DNA from: Vibrionaceae bacterium
Lineage (GTDB): Bacteria; Pseudomonadota; Gammaproteobacteria; Enterobacterales; Vibrionaceae
Length of the DNA: 64,000 nucleotides
Direction: 5' to 3'
NCBI GenBank assembly: GCA_018222805.1
Contig: JAAEZQ010000003.1
Location: 238,278-302,277 of the forward strand
Shown here: one piece after another, positions 26,569 through 36,961 of the stretch
Layout of the letters: each line of letters begins with the position of its first letter
How positions within the stretch are numbered: position 1 is the stretch's first letter
Notes under the pieces: model-generated
Databases searched by the model: none
What the model saw: only the letters and a program-made list of their open reading frames with translations
Told to the model about the DNA's origin: nothing
Position numbers and translations under genes: made by a program

Positions 26569-28932
26569 ATGTGTAAATCCTGTTATCACTGTGGTGAAGA
26601 TGTACCAGCCAACACGGATTTTAAGGTAGAAATACTTGGTGAAGTCCGTGATATGTGCTGTCCTGGTTGTCAGACGGTGGCAGAAACGATCATTGATAGT
26701 GGTCTCGTCTCTTATTACCAATACCGTACTGCACCAGCTGAAAAAGCCGATTTGGTGCCAGAGCAGCTTCAAGCGCTGATTCACTACGATAATGAAGACG
26801 TCCAGTCTGAGTTTGTGCGTCATAACGACAATGTTTCTGAAGTGACACTATCCTTAGATGGTGTTTCTTGTGCGGCTTGCGCCTGGTTGATCGAAAAGCA
26901 GGTCTCCCATACCAAAGGATTGGTTTCTATTCGTGTTAATACCACGACGAACCGCGCTTTGCTCGCTTGGGACAAAACACAAGTTCGTTTAAGTGAGTTA
27001 CTTTCGGTGATTCATAAACTGGGCTATAAAGCGGCACCGTTTGAGGCGGACATGCAAGAAGCTTCTTATCACCGTATGATGAAGCAATACCTCTACCGAC
27101 TGGGGATTGCAGGCCTAGCAACCATGCAGGTCATGATGCTAGCCGTTGCTTTATACCTGGAAGTTTTTGGCGATCTGGAGCCTGAGTTTAAAAACTACTT
27201 TCGCTGGGTCAGTTTGATATTCGCCACGCCCGTTCTTCTTTACTCTGCACTTCCTTTCTATTTAAACGCCTGGCGAAGCATCAAAGGCCGCACATTGGGT
27301 ATGGATGTACCTGTCTCGATCGCGCTCATTTTTGCTTATGTCGCCAGTCTCGTCGCCACGTTTACCGAGCAAGGAGAAGTCTTTTTTGAATCGATTTCGA
27401 TGTTTACTTTCTTCCTGCTTGTCGGGCGTTTCCTGGAGATGCGCGCTCGTCGTAAAGCGGCAGCGGCAAGTGGTAACCTGCTTAAGTTGATTCCGGCCAT
27501 TGCGACGACCTTAGATGGTGAGCAAATTCCAGTGAAGACGCTGAAAATTGGTGATCGCATTCGCGTACTGCCAGGAGAGCATATTCCTGCGGACGGAAAA
27601 GTGATTTCTGGTCGTATTCACATCGACGAATCCATGCTAACCGGAGAGTCGGTTCATGTTGTTAAGAAGGAAGGCGACGCTGTTTTTGCAGGAACACTTA
27701 ACGGTGATGAATCGTTTGAACTTGAAGTGACGAGTTCTAAAGCGGATTCAGTCATTTCCAATATTGTACGACTGCAAGACGAAGCCCAGCATTCGAAGCC
27801 GAAAATTGCTGAAATTGCAGACGTTGTGGCGCGTTACTTTGTTGGTGCGATACTTATCATTTCTGCAGGTACTTGGTTTTATTGGCACCAAACTAAACCT
27901 GATGATGCATTCTGGATCATGCTGTCAGTTTTGGTTGCGACCTGCCCTTGTGCGCTTTCTTTGGCAACACCGACAGCGTTGACTTGTGCGACGTCAAGAA
28001 TGGGCAACTTCGGTATTTTACTTCGTAAGGGCCACGTTTTTGAGACATTGTGCAAAGTGAATCACCTTGTTGTCGATAAAACTGGCACATTAACAAAAGG
28101 TGATATCGAAATCAGCCGTACAAGCGTTTTTGGTACGCTCTCCGAGGCTGAAAGTCTCGCACTAGCAGCTGCGCTTGAAGCCCACGCTAACCACCCTATT
28201 GCCCGTTCATTCCAGCGCTACATTAATGAAGATATTGTTGTTTCAGACGTAAAAAATATTATTGGCTCTGGTATCGAAGGCGTATGGAACGGAAAACGTG
28301 TGAAAATAGGCAGCGCCTCTTTTGTCGTGGGTGAAAGTTGCAATGAAAGTAACGCAGTGTATCTATCGGTAAACGAGGAGCATGTTGCAACGTTCTATTA
28401 TCGTGACCCTATTCGCGAAGAAAGTCAGGTATTTATACAGCGTTTTGCAGAGGCTGGTATAAAGACAACATTACTTACTGGTGATTCAATACAAAATGCT
28501 CGGCCTGTTGCGGATGAAATCGGCATCGACCACGTGATCGCATCTGCAAAACCGGAAGATAAACTCGCGTATCTTAAGAGTCTGGATAGCGATAACATTA
28601 CCATGATGGTCGGTGATGGTATCAATGATGCTCCTACTCTTGCTGGGGCTCACTTATCGGTAGCGATGGGCGGTGGTACAGACGTAGCAAAGGCATCGGC
28701 TGACATGACACTATTGGGCGACAATCTTGAAAAATTGTTAGAAGCGCGCCTGCTGGCACTTCGTACTAGAAAAATCATCAGAGAAAACTTGGCTTGGTCT
28801 TTAGGCTATAACCTGTTAATTTTGCCGTTGGCCGCTTCTGGTTTAGTGGCACCGTATATTGCGGTTGTTGGTATGTCAGCGAGCTCAATAATCGTGATAT
28901 CCAATTCGCTGCGACTGCTTAAAGAGAAATAA
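26569..28932 (+). CDS. ccoI: copper-type P1B ATPase FixI/CcoI for cbb3 assembly
   Basis: A 787-residue metal-transport ATPase that supplies copper to the cbb3 oxidase. It begins with a Cys-rich segment (CYHCGED, CCPGC), then a heavy-metal domain with CAAC (about residue 103). The P-type core has eight predicted membrane helices, the CPC transport motif (TCPCALSLATPTALTC), the phosphorylation site DKTGTLT and the hinge VGDGINDAPTL. The Cys-rich start distinguishes it from general CopA. It lies 4 bases after the fixH gene and is followed by ccoS. Confidence 0.94.
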   Translation: MCKSCYHCGEDVPANTDFKVEILGEVRDMCCPGCQTVAETIIDSGLVSYYQYRTAPAEKADLVPEQLQALIHYDNEDVQSEFVRHNDNVSEVTLSLDGVSCAACAWLIEKQVSHTKGLVSIRVNTTTNRALLAWDKTQVRLSELLSVIHKLGYKAAPFEADMQEASYHRMMKQYLYRLGIAGLATMQVMMLAVALYLEVFGDLEPEFKNYFRWVSLIFATPVLLYSALPFYLNAWRSIKGRTLGMDVPVSIALIFAYVASLVATFTEQGEVFFESISMFTFFLLVGRFLEMRARRKAAAASGNLLKLIPAIATTLDGEQIPVKTLKIGDRIRVLPGEHIPADGKVISGRIHIDESMLTGESVHVVKKEGDAVFAGTLNGDESFELEVTSSKADSVISNIVRLQDEAQHSKPKIAEIADVVARYFVGAILIISAGTWFYWHQTKPDDAFWIMLSVLVATCPCALSLATPTALTCATSRMGNFGILLRKGHVFETLCKVNHLVVDKTGTLTKGDIEISRTSVFGTLSEAESLALAAALEAHANHPIARSFQRYINEDIVVSDVKNIIGSGIEGVWNGKRVKIGSASFVVGESCNESNAVYLSVNEEHVATFYYRDPIREESQVFIQRFAEAGIKTTLLTGDSIQNARPVADEIGIDHVIASAKPEDKLAYLKSLDSDNITMMVGDGINDAPTLAGAHLSVAMGGGTDVAKASADMTLLGDNLEKLLEARLLALRTRKIIRENLAWSLGYNLLILPLAASGLVAPYIAVVGMSASSIIVISNSLRLLKEK

Positions 28933-28948
28933 ATAGAGAAAGCTAACC

Positions 28949-29113
28949 ATGGAAAGTATTTACATATTAATTCCCATCGCCATCGTTCTGGTTTGTGTTG
29001 CTGTCGCTATTTTTCTCTGGGCTGTTCGAAGTGATCAGTTTGAGGATCTTGAGCGTCAGGGTCACAATATACTGCTCGATGAAGAAGACCAGTCTGACAA
29101 CAAAAAATCGTAG
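28949..29113 (+). CDS. ccoS: cbb3 oxidase maturation protein CcoS
   Basis: A 54-residue protein with one N-terminal membrane helix (YILIPIAIVLVCVAVAIFLWAV) and the family pattern RSDQFEDLERQGHNILLDEE, which follows the helix. It is needed in other bacteria for cofactor insertion into CcoN. It lies 16 bases after ccoI and 9 before the TauE/SafE-like gene. Confidence 0.92.
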   Translation: MESIYILIPIAIVLVCVAVAIFLWAVRSDQFEDLERQGHNILLDEEDQSDNKKS

Positions 29114-29122
29114 CTTTTCTAT

Positions 29123-29800
29123 ATGAATCCAGATTTTATCGGTGCGTTGATGATTGGGCTTGTAGGGTCTGGCCATTGTATGGGTATGTGCGGAGGCATT
29201 GCTTCTCTGCTTTCAATTGGCTCACCACAAGCCAAAAGTTCTCCTCTGATTCCACTCTTCTACAATCTGGGGCGGTTGACCAGCTATGCGTTATTTGGTG
29301 CCCTTATCGGTGGCGCAATTTCTGGACTGTCTGAATTAAGTGGATTAGCCCACTCTCTTGCATGGTTGCGCTTCGTGGCGGCAATATTTATGATTTTAGT
29401 TGCCCTTTATATTACTAAATGGTGGCAAGGTTTGCTCGTGATCGAAAAACTTGGTCAGACCCTTTGGAAGTTCATATCTCCAGCAGGGAAAAGTCTGTTA
29501 CCGTTGAAAAGCTCGTTTCATGCACTGCCATTCGGTTTTGTTTGGGGGTGGCTGCCATGTGGCTTGGTCTATTCTGCCTTAACTTGGTCTGCCGTTTCAG
29601 GGAGCGCAGCAAACGGTGGTTTGATCATGCTAGCATTTGGCGTGGGAACCCTTCCTTCGATGCTTGCTATTAGTTACGGGGCAAGTTATTTCCAGAAACT
29701 ACAGAAATCATTAATATTTAGAAACATCTCTGCATTAATTCTTATTAGTTATGGAACGTATACTGTTATGGGTGCCTTGCAAATGCTTGGTTTCATATAA
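29123..29800 (+). CDS. TauE/SafE-like membrane protein, cbb3 cluster
   Basis: A 225-residue integral membrane protein with about six helices. It opens with GLVGSGHCMGMCGGI, the Cys-containing motif of the DsbD-like SafE branch commonly found next to ccoS. This group is thought to act in copper or redox handling during oxidase biogenesis; the exact role is not established here. It ends the cbb3 assembly operon, and fnr follows with its own control site. Confidence 0.85.
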   Translation: MNPDFIGALMIGLVGSGHCMGMCGGIASLLSIGSPQAKSSPLIPLFYNLGRLTSYALFGALIGGAISGLSELSGLAHSLAWLRFVAAIFMILVALYITKWWQGLLVIEKLGQTLWKFISPAGKSLLPLKSSFHALPFGFVWGWLPCGLVYSALTWSAVSGSAANGGLIMLAFGVGTLPSMLAISYGASYFQKLQKSLIFRNISALILISYGTYTVMGALQMLGFI

Positions 29801-29860
29801 TTTGAAAGTCTATACCAACAATATTTTTACTATCCTTTAGGATTAAGCAGTGCTAAAATA

Positions 29861-29874
29861 TTGATGTATATCAA
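29861..29874. promoter_or_regulatory. Fnr box immediately upstream of fnr
   Basis: TTGAT-GTAT-ATCAA is a perfect Fnr consensus, 16 bases before the fnr ATG. A site this close to the start codon fits autorepression by blocking transcription initiation or elongation. Confidence 0.8.
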
Positions 29875-29890
29875 ATAGTGAAAGGTTGTT

Positions 29891-30637
29891 ATGATTTCTG
29901 AAAAACCTGCAACAAAGCGTGTCCAATCAGGTGGTTGTGCAATTCACTGCCAAGATTGTAGCATCAGTCAGTTGTGTATCCCATTCACTCTGAATGAATC
30001 TGAGCTTGACCAGCTTGACCAAATCATTGAGCGTAAAAAACCGATTCAAAAAGGCCAAGAGTTGTTCAAAGCGGGCGACGAGCTAAAGTCTTTGTACGCT
30101 ATCCGTTCTGGCACAATCAAGAGCTATACAATCACTGAGCAAGGTGACGAGCAAATCACGGCGTTTCACTTAGCGGGTGACCTCGTAGGCTTTGACGCTA
30201 TTACTGGTGACTGCCACCCTAGTTTTGCCCAAGCTTTAGAAACGTCTATGGTATGTGAGATTCCATACGAAATTCTTGATGACTTATCAGGTAAAATGCC
30301 AAAACTGCGTCAGCAAATCATGCGTTTGATGAGTAACGAAATCAAAGGCGATCAGGAGATGATCCTGCTTCTTTCGAAGAAGAATGCTGAAGAGCGCCTG
30401 GCTGCGTTCCTGTACAACCTATCAACACGTTTCTCTCAACGTGGATTTAGTCCTAGAGAGTTCCGCCTAACCATGACTCGTGGCGATATTGGTAACTATC
30501 TTGGTCTGACAGTAGAAACGATCAGTCGTCTTCTGGGGCGTTTCCAAAAATCCGAGATATTAAGTGTAAAAGGTAAGTATATCACTATCCTAAATCACGA
30601 TGCGCTAATGGAACTTGCAGGCGTAACGACAGAGTAA
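29891..30637 (+). CDS. fnr: oxygen-sensing regulator Fnr
   Basis: A 4Fe-4S regulator of anaerobic genes, 248 residues. The N-terminal cluster ligands are visible ([18 protein letters not shown], Cys20, 23 and 29, with Cys16 also present), and the fourth is the later Cys in [10 protein letters not shown] cyclic-nucleotide-type beta barrel is followed by a dimer helix and a C-terminal helix-turn-helix whose recognition part includes [15 protein letters not shown]. It lies next to cbb3 assembly genes, a usual target group. Confidence 0.97.
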   Translation: MISEKPATKRVQSGGCAIHCQDCSISQLCIPFTLNESELDQLDQIIERKKPIQKGQELFKAGDELKSLYAIRSGTIKSYTITEQGDEQITAFHLAGDLVGFDAITGDCHPSFAQALETSMVCEIPYEILDDLSGKMPKLRQQIMRLMSNEIKGDQEMILLLSKKNAEERLAAFLYNLSTRFSQRGFSPREFRLTMTRGDIGNYLGLTVETISRLLGRFQKSEILSVKGKYITILNHDALMELAGVTTE

Positions 30638-30649
30638 CCTCTCCTGTTT

Positions 30650-30682
30650 ATTGATGTGGCTTTTAGCTGAGCCACATCATGT
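30650..30682 (+). terminator. hairpin after fnr
   Basis: GATGTGGC / GCCACATC with an 11-base loop. The T tail is poor (ATGTTT). Confidence 0.6.
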
Positions 30683-30817
30683 TTCTCACAAAATCCCTTC
30701 GAAAGTCTTCTAAATCTCCTGCAAACTGAGCTACATTAAAAATATACGGTGAGTACTCCAATATACTGATTTACTTTATATTCAGTAATTGGTCTTGCAA
30801 TATAAGTGGGCTTAGAT

Positions 30818-31765
30818 ATGAGTATATACAGTAAAATTCTAGTTGTTGCGAACATCAATAGTGATGATCAGCCGGCACTCGCAAGAGCAGTTCAATTAGC
30901 TCAAAAAAGTGTATCAAGAAGCCGAATTACCTTCTTTTTATCCATCTATGATTTTTCGTATGACATGACTTCAATGCTATCGGTGGATGAAAGAGACGCG
31001 ATGCGACGTGGCGTCATCCATCAGCGTGAGCAGTGGATGCGTAAAATTGCTCAACCATACCTAGACGAGAGCTTTGACTTTGAGGTGTGTGTGGTTTGGC
31101 ACAATCGCCCTTACGAAGCAATCATAGGCGAAGTGTTTGCAGGCAGCCACGATCTGTTAATTAAAGGGACTCGAAAACATGATGTTTTAGAGTCTGTTAT
31201 TTTCACTCCTACAGACTGGCACTTGCTGCGTAAATGCCCTATTCCGGTACTTCTTGTTAAGAATGCGGATTGGCCAGAGCATGCAAATATTCTGGCATCT
31301 GTTCACACTGGTTCGGAAAATCCAACACACATTGATCTTAACGACTCTATGGTAGAACGTTTGAAAGAGATGTCAGGTCGTTTGAACGCGGATCCATTTC
31401 TTGTTAACGCCTATCCGGTGACTCCTGCAAATATTACCATCGAGCTACCTGAGTTTGATCCTACGACTTACACGGATGCAGTTCGCGGCCATCACCTCAC
31501 AGCGATGAAAGCACTGCGCCAAAAACATGGATTGGATGATGAGCAAACCATTGTTGAGCAAGGATTACCAGAAGATGTTATCCCTGCTGCTGCGGAACGT
31601 TTAAACGCGGCGATGGTTATTCTGGGTACGACTGGCCGTACAGGGCTCTCCGCAGTATTTATTGGTAATACAGCAGAACATGTAATTGATAAGATTAACT
31701 GTGATGTTCTGGCATTAAAACCAAAAGGTTACATTAGCCCGCTTGATCCGAATACGGCGACTTAA
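30818..31765 (+). CDS. uspE: universal stress protein UspE
   Basis: A 315-residue cytoplasmic stress protein made of two tandem Usp domains (about 1-150 and 155-305). The second contains the ATP-type GTTGRTGLSAVFIGNTAEHV segment. The first ends in CPIPVLLVKN and the second in CDVLALKPKG, the same structural point in each copy. The ATG at 30818 (MSIYSKILVVANINSDDQP) gives the family N-terminus; the in-frame GTG at 30806 is possible but adds nothing conserved. It stands after fnr as in E. coli and V. cholerae. Confidence 0.94.
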   Translation: MSIYSKILVVANINSDDQPALARAVQLAQKSVSRSRITFFLSIYDFSYDMTSMLSVDERDAMRRGVIHQREQWMRKIAQPYLDESFDFEVCVVWHNRPYEAIIGEVFAGSHDLLIKGTRKHDVLESVIFTPTDWHLLRKCPIPVLLVKNADWPEHANILASVHTGSENPTHIDLNDSMVERLKEMSGRLNADPFLVNAYPVTPANITIELPEFDPTTYTDAVRGHHLTAMKALRQKHGLDDEQTIVEQGLPEDVIPAAAERLNAAMVILGTTGRTGLSAVFIGNTAEHVIDKINCDVLALKPKGYISPLDPNTAT

Positions 31766-31786
31766 ATTCACGCTTTAGTCAGAAGT

Positions 31787-31817
31787 AAAAAAGGAAGGCG
31801 TTATGCCTTCCTTTTTT
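31787..31817. terminator. bidirectional terminator between uspE and ttcA
   Basis: AAAAAAGGAAGGC / GCCTTCCTTTTTT with a 5-base loop; T runs on both strands serve the converging genes. Confidence 0.9.
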
Positions 31818-31820
31818 CAA

Positions 31821-32714
31821 TTAGATGTTGGTGACATCAATAAACATAGACTCATCGATGTTAGTTGAAGAGACGACCGCTTCACTGAACTCGTACTCTT
31901 CACGGTTACCTTCGCGATCGAGTGGAAGGTTAACAAAATCAAACAACTCTTTGTCAGCCAGTTGGCTTGGACTTACGTTCTGGATTGATTTGAAAATCGC
32001 TTCGACGCGTCCCGGTGTCTTTTTATCCCATTCAATCAACATTGCTTTGATCGATTGGCGTTGCAAGTTCTCTTGAGAGCCACACAAGTTGCAAGGAATG
32101 ATTGGGAAATCTTTATGCTCTGCGTATTTAATTAGATCTTTTTCACGGCAGTATGTCAGCGGACGGATAACAACATTTCGACCATCATCAGAACGTAGCT
32201 TTGGAGGCATCGCTTTTAGACGCGAACCATGAAACATGTTTAGGAACATGGTTTCAACAATGTCATCCATGTGGTGACCTAGAGCAAGCTTAGTTGCACC
32301 AATCTTCTCTGCAAACGAATAAAGTGTACCGCGGCGTAGACGTGAACACAGCCCACATGTTGTCTTACCTTCTGGCACTTTTTCTTTTACAACCGAGTAA
32401 GTATCCTTGTCTACGATGTAGTAAGGGATATCAAGCGTTTCGAAATAATCTGGAAGAATATGTTCTGGGAAGCCCGGTTGTTTCTGGTCGAGGTTTACTG
32501 CAACCACTTCGAATTTAATTGGTGCGGCTTTTTGAAGATTCAACAGGATATCGAGCATCGCAAATGAATCTTTACCACCACTTATACATGCCATGACAAC
32601 ATCACCTTCTTCAATCATGTTGTATTCGGTAATGGCATTTCCAACATTTCTTCTCAGGCGTTTCTGAAGCTTGTTGAATTCAAGGGTTTCTTTTCTTGTA
32701 TCTTTCTGGTTCAT
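31821..32714 (-). CDS. ttcA: tRNA 2-thiocytidine-32 synthetase TtcA
   Basis: Thiolates C32 of certain tRNAs using ATP and an iron-sulfur cluster. The 297 residues carry the PP-loop SGGKDS at 45-50 and the two CxxC pairs at 120/123 (CGLC) and 208/211 (CNLC), plus the LGHHMDD segment. The start at 32714 gives [15 protein letters not shown]. It converges on uspE, sharing a terminator. Confidence 0.96.
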   Translation of the reverse strand: MNQKDTRKETLEFNKLQKRLRRNVGNAITEYNMIEEGDVVMACISGGKDSFAMLDILLNLQKAAPIKFEVVAVNLDQKQPGFPEHILPDYFETLDIPYYIVDKDTYSVVKEKVPEGKTTCGLCSRLRRGTLYSFAEKIGATKLALGHHMDDIVETMFLNMFHGSRLKAMPPKLRSDDGRNVVIRPLTYCREKDLIKYAEHKDFPIIPCNLCGSQENLQRQSIKAMLIEWDKKTPGRVEAIFKSIQNVSPSQLADKELFDFVNLPLDREGNREEYEFSEAVVSSTNIDESMFIDVTNI

Positions 32715-32864
32715 TGCGAGCTCTCACATCGCCGATAAAATCGACGGTAGGACTTCCTAACGTGGTTTTCTATGGGGCGTGGATTATACGGTCTTTTTAC
32801 TTAGGATTAAATATTTGTCTTAATTGAGAACGGATAAATCCAATGATTTCTTTACCGTAAAACG

Positions 32865-32888
32865 AAAAAAGCCGCTGTAGCGGCTCTT
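32865..32888 (-). terminator. rho-independent terminator of the DUF2987 gene
   Basis: On the minus strand AAGAGCCGC-TACA-GCGGCTTTTTT lies just after the stop. Confidence 0.85.
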
Positions 32889-32906
32889 CGGTTAGCTCGA
32901 TGTGGC

Positions 32907-33566
32907 TTATTTCGCTTTAGGTAGATACGGCAGAACTCGCATGGTTGGCTCTGGTAGCGTCATCGTGCCACCCTCACCAATCTCACTCAAAGCAACTTGT
33001 ACTTTGCCATTTACAATTGGCTTTTCTGTTCCGTTCGAGAATGAAATCGTGCTATCCAGTCCATTGCTAAATTCCATCGTCACGCCCTGAACATCAGGAG
33101 TAAACCAGCCAGCAAACATGCCACCTAAGTCTTCTAGCATACTTTGCATCTGAGGCATTAATGGCACTAACTGTTCATAAGATACGTTACCCTGTAATGG
33201 CTCTTTCGTCATAACAACCAATGAGTAATCGCAACGAGTGTCTATAGGAGTCTGAACGAAGACTAAAGGGTTCGCCGATTTAAGGTTTTTATCGATTGGA
33301 AGCGGAAGTTCTTTGGATGCTGGAATAACGAATTCTTCGTAGTGCTCCTCTTTCTCCATCCAGGCTTTTTCAATGTCACACAGCTGCTTAGTATCTGCGT
33401 TAACGAAAAATACGCCGACTTTTACATCGTCGTGGCCTTCCTTATTGTTATTCTTCAGCTGAGTGTAAAGCTTCGAATAGGTAAACATGTATTCTTGAGC
33501 TTGTGTTGCAGGAGTCGCTAACATCAGCGCCGCGCTGCTCAGTATACTTAGGCTTAACTTTTTCAT
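32907..33566 (-). CDS. DUF2987-type exported protein
   Basis: Function unknown. The 219-residue protein has a signal peptide (about 1-23, ending TQA-QE) and a mature domain beginning YMFTYSKLYTQLKNN. It carries two Cys (CDIEKAW and RCDYSLVV) that could form a disulfide, and ends in a beta-rich region with RVLPYLPKAK. Periplasmic location is likely. I recognise the DUF2987 group from Vibrio and Shewanella; the assignment rests on memory of its start. It forms a single-gene unit. Confidence 0.7.
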   Translation of the reverse strand: MKKLSLSILSSAALMLATPATQAQEYMFTYSKLYTQLKNNNKEGHDDVKVGVFFVNADTKQLCDIEKAWMEKEEHYEEFVIPASKELPLPIDKNLKSANPLVFVQTPIDTRCDYSLVVMTKEPLQGNVSYEQLVPLMPQMQSMLEDLGGMFAGWFTPDVQGVTMEFSNGLDSTISFSNGTEKPIVNGKVQVALSEIGEGGTMTLPEPTMRVLPYLPKAK

Positions 33567-33750
33567 TTGAACCGTTGATTTCTTTTAGTTTGTGTCATTA
33601 TGGTAATTCTGAGCATCCTTATAGCACCTTTACACTATTAAGTTACTTGATTAGTAACAAAACGAGAGGTTCTCCACGCAGAATCATATTCTAGTTGAAT
33701 TGTGGCTTGTGCTTCTGATAGAGCATTTCACATGAATTTGTTGTCGATAC

Positions 33751-33780
33751 AAAAATGGCGACTCTTCACAAGCCGCCATC
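33751..33780 (-). terminator. rho-independent terminator of the following membrane-protein gene
   Basis: On the minus strand GATGGCG, loop, CGCCATTTTT. Confidence 0.7.
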
Positions 33781-33801
33781 AAATGTTATTGAAACGATAC
33801 C

Positions 33802-34602
33802 TTAAGCATCAAAGATCTGAGACTTGCCGTCGTGGTCGTTATCATTACTTTTTTGTTTCGCTACAACCTTGAGTTTAATACCAAACATCTCTCGGTAAAG
33901 AATGCCCTTCAAGTGGAAGAAGAATGGCAACACCAAAATAAGCCCGATACCGTAGAACATTGCCGCGAAAATAAACATGAACATCACGCCGAGATATAGG
34001 GTTGCGACGACGAAAATCTTTTTGTTTACTGCACGCAAAGACAGTAATAGCGATTGCATTGGCGGCACCCGTTTCTCACAAATTAGTAAGATGGAGTGAC
34101 TGAACGCCAGAGAAAGGTATAACGATAGCGGAGCTAGGAGCATACCAACCAGCCCTTGAAGTACCAGACTGACTAACGTTGCCAAGATAACCGGAACCGT
34201 GAATTGTAATCCTTTGCCTACGTGGCGAAGCTTTGTTTTTAGCCCTGCAACGTGACTCATTGCCATCAAACTGATGCCTGCATAAATCGGGGCGCTGATC
34301 ACTTCATAGCTAAAGTTTGCTACATAAATAGCTGACACGATGTTGTTTGAAAAAGAATCTGGGTTTTGTATTGCATCCAAAATTACGCTTGGGTCACCCA
34401 GTTGTAGCTGTAATGCGATATAGAAAATGCCTACCTGAACTAAAAGCAAAACGATAATCGCAGGAGAAAATGACAAAAAGTGTCGAATAGTGACGCGCCA
34501 TGCTTCACTAAAAACCGCCCCGGCTTTAAGCTCGTAGTTGCCAGACAAAGCTCGCTCTACACTCCCTCCAAGGTTAAAATCGTTCTCAAAGTCGTTGTTC
34601 AT
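33802..34602 (-). CDS. hypothetical integral membrane protein
   Basis: A 266-residue protein with about six membrane helices (around residues 40-65, 90-110, 135-160, 160-180, 195-225 and 215-240). It has a soluble acidic N-terminus and a charged C-terminus containing NDNDHDGK. The overall layout, with an N-terminal KAGAVFSEAWRVTIRHFLSF segment, recalls YciC/DUF975-type proteins, but I do not claim membership. It is a single-gene unit, divergent from potA, with no clue to function. Confidence 0.7.
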   Translation of the reverse strand: MNNDFENDFNLGGSVERALSGNYELKAGAVFSEAWRVTIRHFLSFSPAIIVLLLVQVGIFYIALQLQLGDPSVILDAIQNPDSFSNNIVSAIYVANFSYEVISAPIYAGISLMAMSHVAGLKTKLRHVGKGLQFTVPVILATLVSLVLQGLVGMLLAPLSLYLSLAFSHSILLICEKRVPPMQSLLLSLRAVNKKIFVVATLYLGVMFMFIFAAMFYGIGLILVLPFFFHLKGILYREMFGIKLKVVAKQKSNDNDHDGKSQIFDA

Positions 34603-34986
34603 ATATTATCCAAGATTCACTTGTGAAATTTTTACTGGGATACCAGTCTATTAGTGTTCTCGTCATTATAAAGAATTCTTGTCACGTCTAAAATCATAAC
34701 TCGCTCTCATTCCTTGCAATATCCACTATTTGCTTGATAATTAGCCACTCACAAGGCCGTGAAATTGAAAACAATTGTTGCAGAGCGGTAAGCCTTAAAA
34801 AACGCTGTTTAAATTCTGACAAATCTTATAAAAACAGTATGGTAAGGAATGATTACTTTTGCCTGTAAAAATTTTTCTGATTAGAGGCTAAAAAATGCTT
34901 TGATTTCACAATATTGGTGATTATGATGCGCGCCTCAAAAGTGAATGGCTAAAGTCACATCAATTGGCGTAAACCCAAATTAGAAC
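34603..34986. other. divergent intergenic region before potA
   Basis: About 380 bases between the membrane-protein gene and potA. It should hold both promoters. I see AT-rich stretches but no palindrome or riboswitch-like fold I can support. Confidence 0.4.
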
Positions 34987-36120
34987 GTGGGAGAAATACA
35001 GACGTTGAACGCTAAACAGCAAGCAGGAAATCCAGTTATTCGTTTATCTGGTATTAGTAAGAGTTTTGATGGTAAAGAAATCATCAGCAATTTAAATCTG
35101 GATGTTAATCATGGTGAGTTTCTAACGATTCTTGGCCCATCTGGCTGTGGTAAGACAACAGTTTTACGTATGGTCGCGGGCTTTGAAGCGGTAGACAACG
35201 GTCAAATTATTTTGGATAACCAAGATGTTACTCAGGTTCCTGCAGAACAAAGACACGTCAACACCGTATTCCAAAGCTACGCACTATTTCCTCACATGAC
35301 CGTTTTTGAAAACGTTGCATTTGGTCTTCGCATGCAGAAAACATCAGCAGCAGAGATTGAACCACGAGTGATGGAAGCGTTACGTATGGTTCGCCTAGAA
35401 AAAATGGCGCAGCGTAAACCACATCAACTTTCAGGTGGCCAGCAACAGCGTATTGCTATCGCTCGTGCGGTAGTGAATAAACCAAAAGTATTGCTACTTG
35501 ATGAATCGCTTTCTGCACTGGATTACAAATTGCGTAAGCAAATGCAGATTGAGCTTAAACAGTTGCAGCGCCAACTAGGCATCACCTTTATCTTTGTGAC
35601 GCACGATCAGGAAGAAGCGCTATCAATGTCTGACCGTATCATCGTAATGCGTGACGGCGTCATTGAGCAAGATGGCACCCCGCGTGAGATTTACGAAGAG
35701 CCTAAAAACCTGTTTGTTGCGCGCTTTATCGGCGAGATCAACGTATTCAATGCAACCATGTTAGAGCGCATCGATGAAAAACGCATTCGCGCTGACATTG
35801 AAGGCATTGAATCGGTGGTTTATTACGATGAAGAAGCTCAAGCTGGCGATAAGCTCCAAGTATTACTCCGCCCTGAAGACTTACGTATCGAAGAGATAAA
35901 AGAGTCGGAAGAAAAAGGCATTGTGGGTCACGTGACGGAACGTACCTATAAAGGTATGACGCTAGATTCTGTTATTGAACTGGATTCAGGAATGCGCGTC
36001 ATGGTTAGCGAGTTCTTTAACGAAGATGACCCCGATGTGGACCACTCACTTGGCCAAAAAGTCACTATCACTTGGGTTGAGAGCTGGGAGGTTGTCCTCA
36101 ATGATAACCAAGAAGATTAA
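34987..36120 (+). CDS. potA: polyamine ABC transporter ATPase PotA
   Basis: The ATPase of the spermidine-type importer, 377 residues. The nucleotide-binding domain (about 18-250) has Walker [10 protein letters not shown], the Q-loop, signature LSGGQQQR and Walker [12 protein letters not shown] (Ser where the commoner proteins have Pro). It is followed by a TOBE-type regulatory domain. Translation appears to start at GTG 34987 after a weak ribosome site. potB starts inside its end (20-base overlap). Confidence 0.95.
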   Translation: MGEIQTLNAKQQAGNPVIRLSGISKSFDGKEIISNLNLDVNHGEFLTILGPSGCGKTTVLRMVAGFEAVDNGQIILDNQDVTQVPAEQRHVNTVFQSYALFPHMTVFENVAFGLRMQKTSAAEIEPRVMEALRMVRLEKMAQRKPHQLSGGQQQRIAIARAVVNKPKVLLLDESLSALDYKLRKQMQIELKQLQRQLGITFIFVTHDQEEALSMSDRIIVMRDGVIEQDGTPREIYEEPKNLFVARFIGEINVFNATMLERIDEKRIRADIEGIESVVYYDEEAQAGDKLQVLLRPEDLRIEEIKESEEKGIVGHVTERTYKGMTLDSVIELDSGMRVMVSEFFNEDDPDVDHSLGQKVTITWVESWEVVLNDNQED

Positions 36121-36961
36121 TCTTCAGAACGCGATCATTACCCTAATTGTTGGTTGGCTAACGCTGTTTGTGTTGGTTCCTAACTTGATGATTATTGGTA
36201 CCAGTTTCTTAACGCGTGACGAAGCGAACCTAATCGATCTTACCTTTACATTAGACAACTACGTTCGTCTGTTCGATCCGCTGTACGCGAAAGTGCTCAT
36301 GCACTCGTTCTACATGGCGATCATTGCAACGTTATTGTGTTTAGTGATTGGTTACCCATTTGCTTATATCGTCGCGAAAATGCCCGAGAAATGGCGTCCG
36401 TTTATGCTGTTTTTGGTGATTGTGCCTTTTTGGACAAACTCGTTGATCCGTACATACGGCTTGAAGATTGTTTTGGGTACTCAAGGCATTTTGAATAAGT
36501 CGCTGATGGCAATGGAAATCATCGATAAGCCTCTGCGACTCATGTATACCGAAACAGCAGTAATGATTGGTCTTGTGTACATCTTGCTTCCATTTATGAT
36601 TCTGCCGCTGTACTCGGCAATCGAGAAGCTGGACAACACCTACATCGAAGCGGCGAAAGATTTGGGTGCGAACAAATTTCAGACCATTACAAAAGTTATC
36701 CTGCCTTTAACGATGCCAGGCATCATCGGCGGTTGTTTGTTGGTTCTCCTCCCTGCTCTTGGCATGTTCTATATCTCAGACCTTCTCGGCGGCGCGAAGA
36801 ACTTGCTGATCGGGAACGTCATTAAGAGCCAGGTATTGAATGCACGTGATTGGCCATTTGGTGCAGCAACCAGTATTGCCCTCACCATTGCAATGGCAAT
36901 TATGCTATACGCCTACTACAGAGCGGGTAAGTTATTGAATAAGAAAGTGGAGCTAGACTAA
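36101..36961 (+). CDS. potB: polyamine ABC transporter permease PotB
   Basis: One of two permease subunits, 286 residues with about six helices and the EAA loop [22 protein letters not shown] that contacts PotA. The ATG at 36101 lies inside the potA end and follows GGGAGGTTGTCCTC; the upstream frame overlaps potA and has no ribosome site. Its stop shares one base with the potC ATG. Confidence 0.95.
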   Translation: MITKKINLQNAIITLIVGWLTLFVLVPNLMIIGTSFLTRDEANLIDLTFTLDNYVRLFDPLYAKVLMHSFYMAIIATLLCLVIGYPFAYIVAKMPEKWRPFMLFLVIVPFWTNSLIRTYGLKIVLGTQGILNKSLMAMEIIDKPLRLMYTETAVMIGLVYILLPFMILPLYSAIEKLDNTYIEAAKDLGANKFQTITKVILPLTMPGIIGGCLLVLLPALGMFYISDLLGGAKNLLIGNVIKSQVLNARDWPFGAATSIALTIAMAIMLYAYYRAGKLLNKKVELD

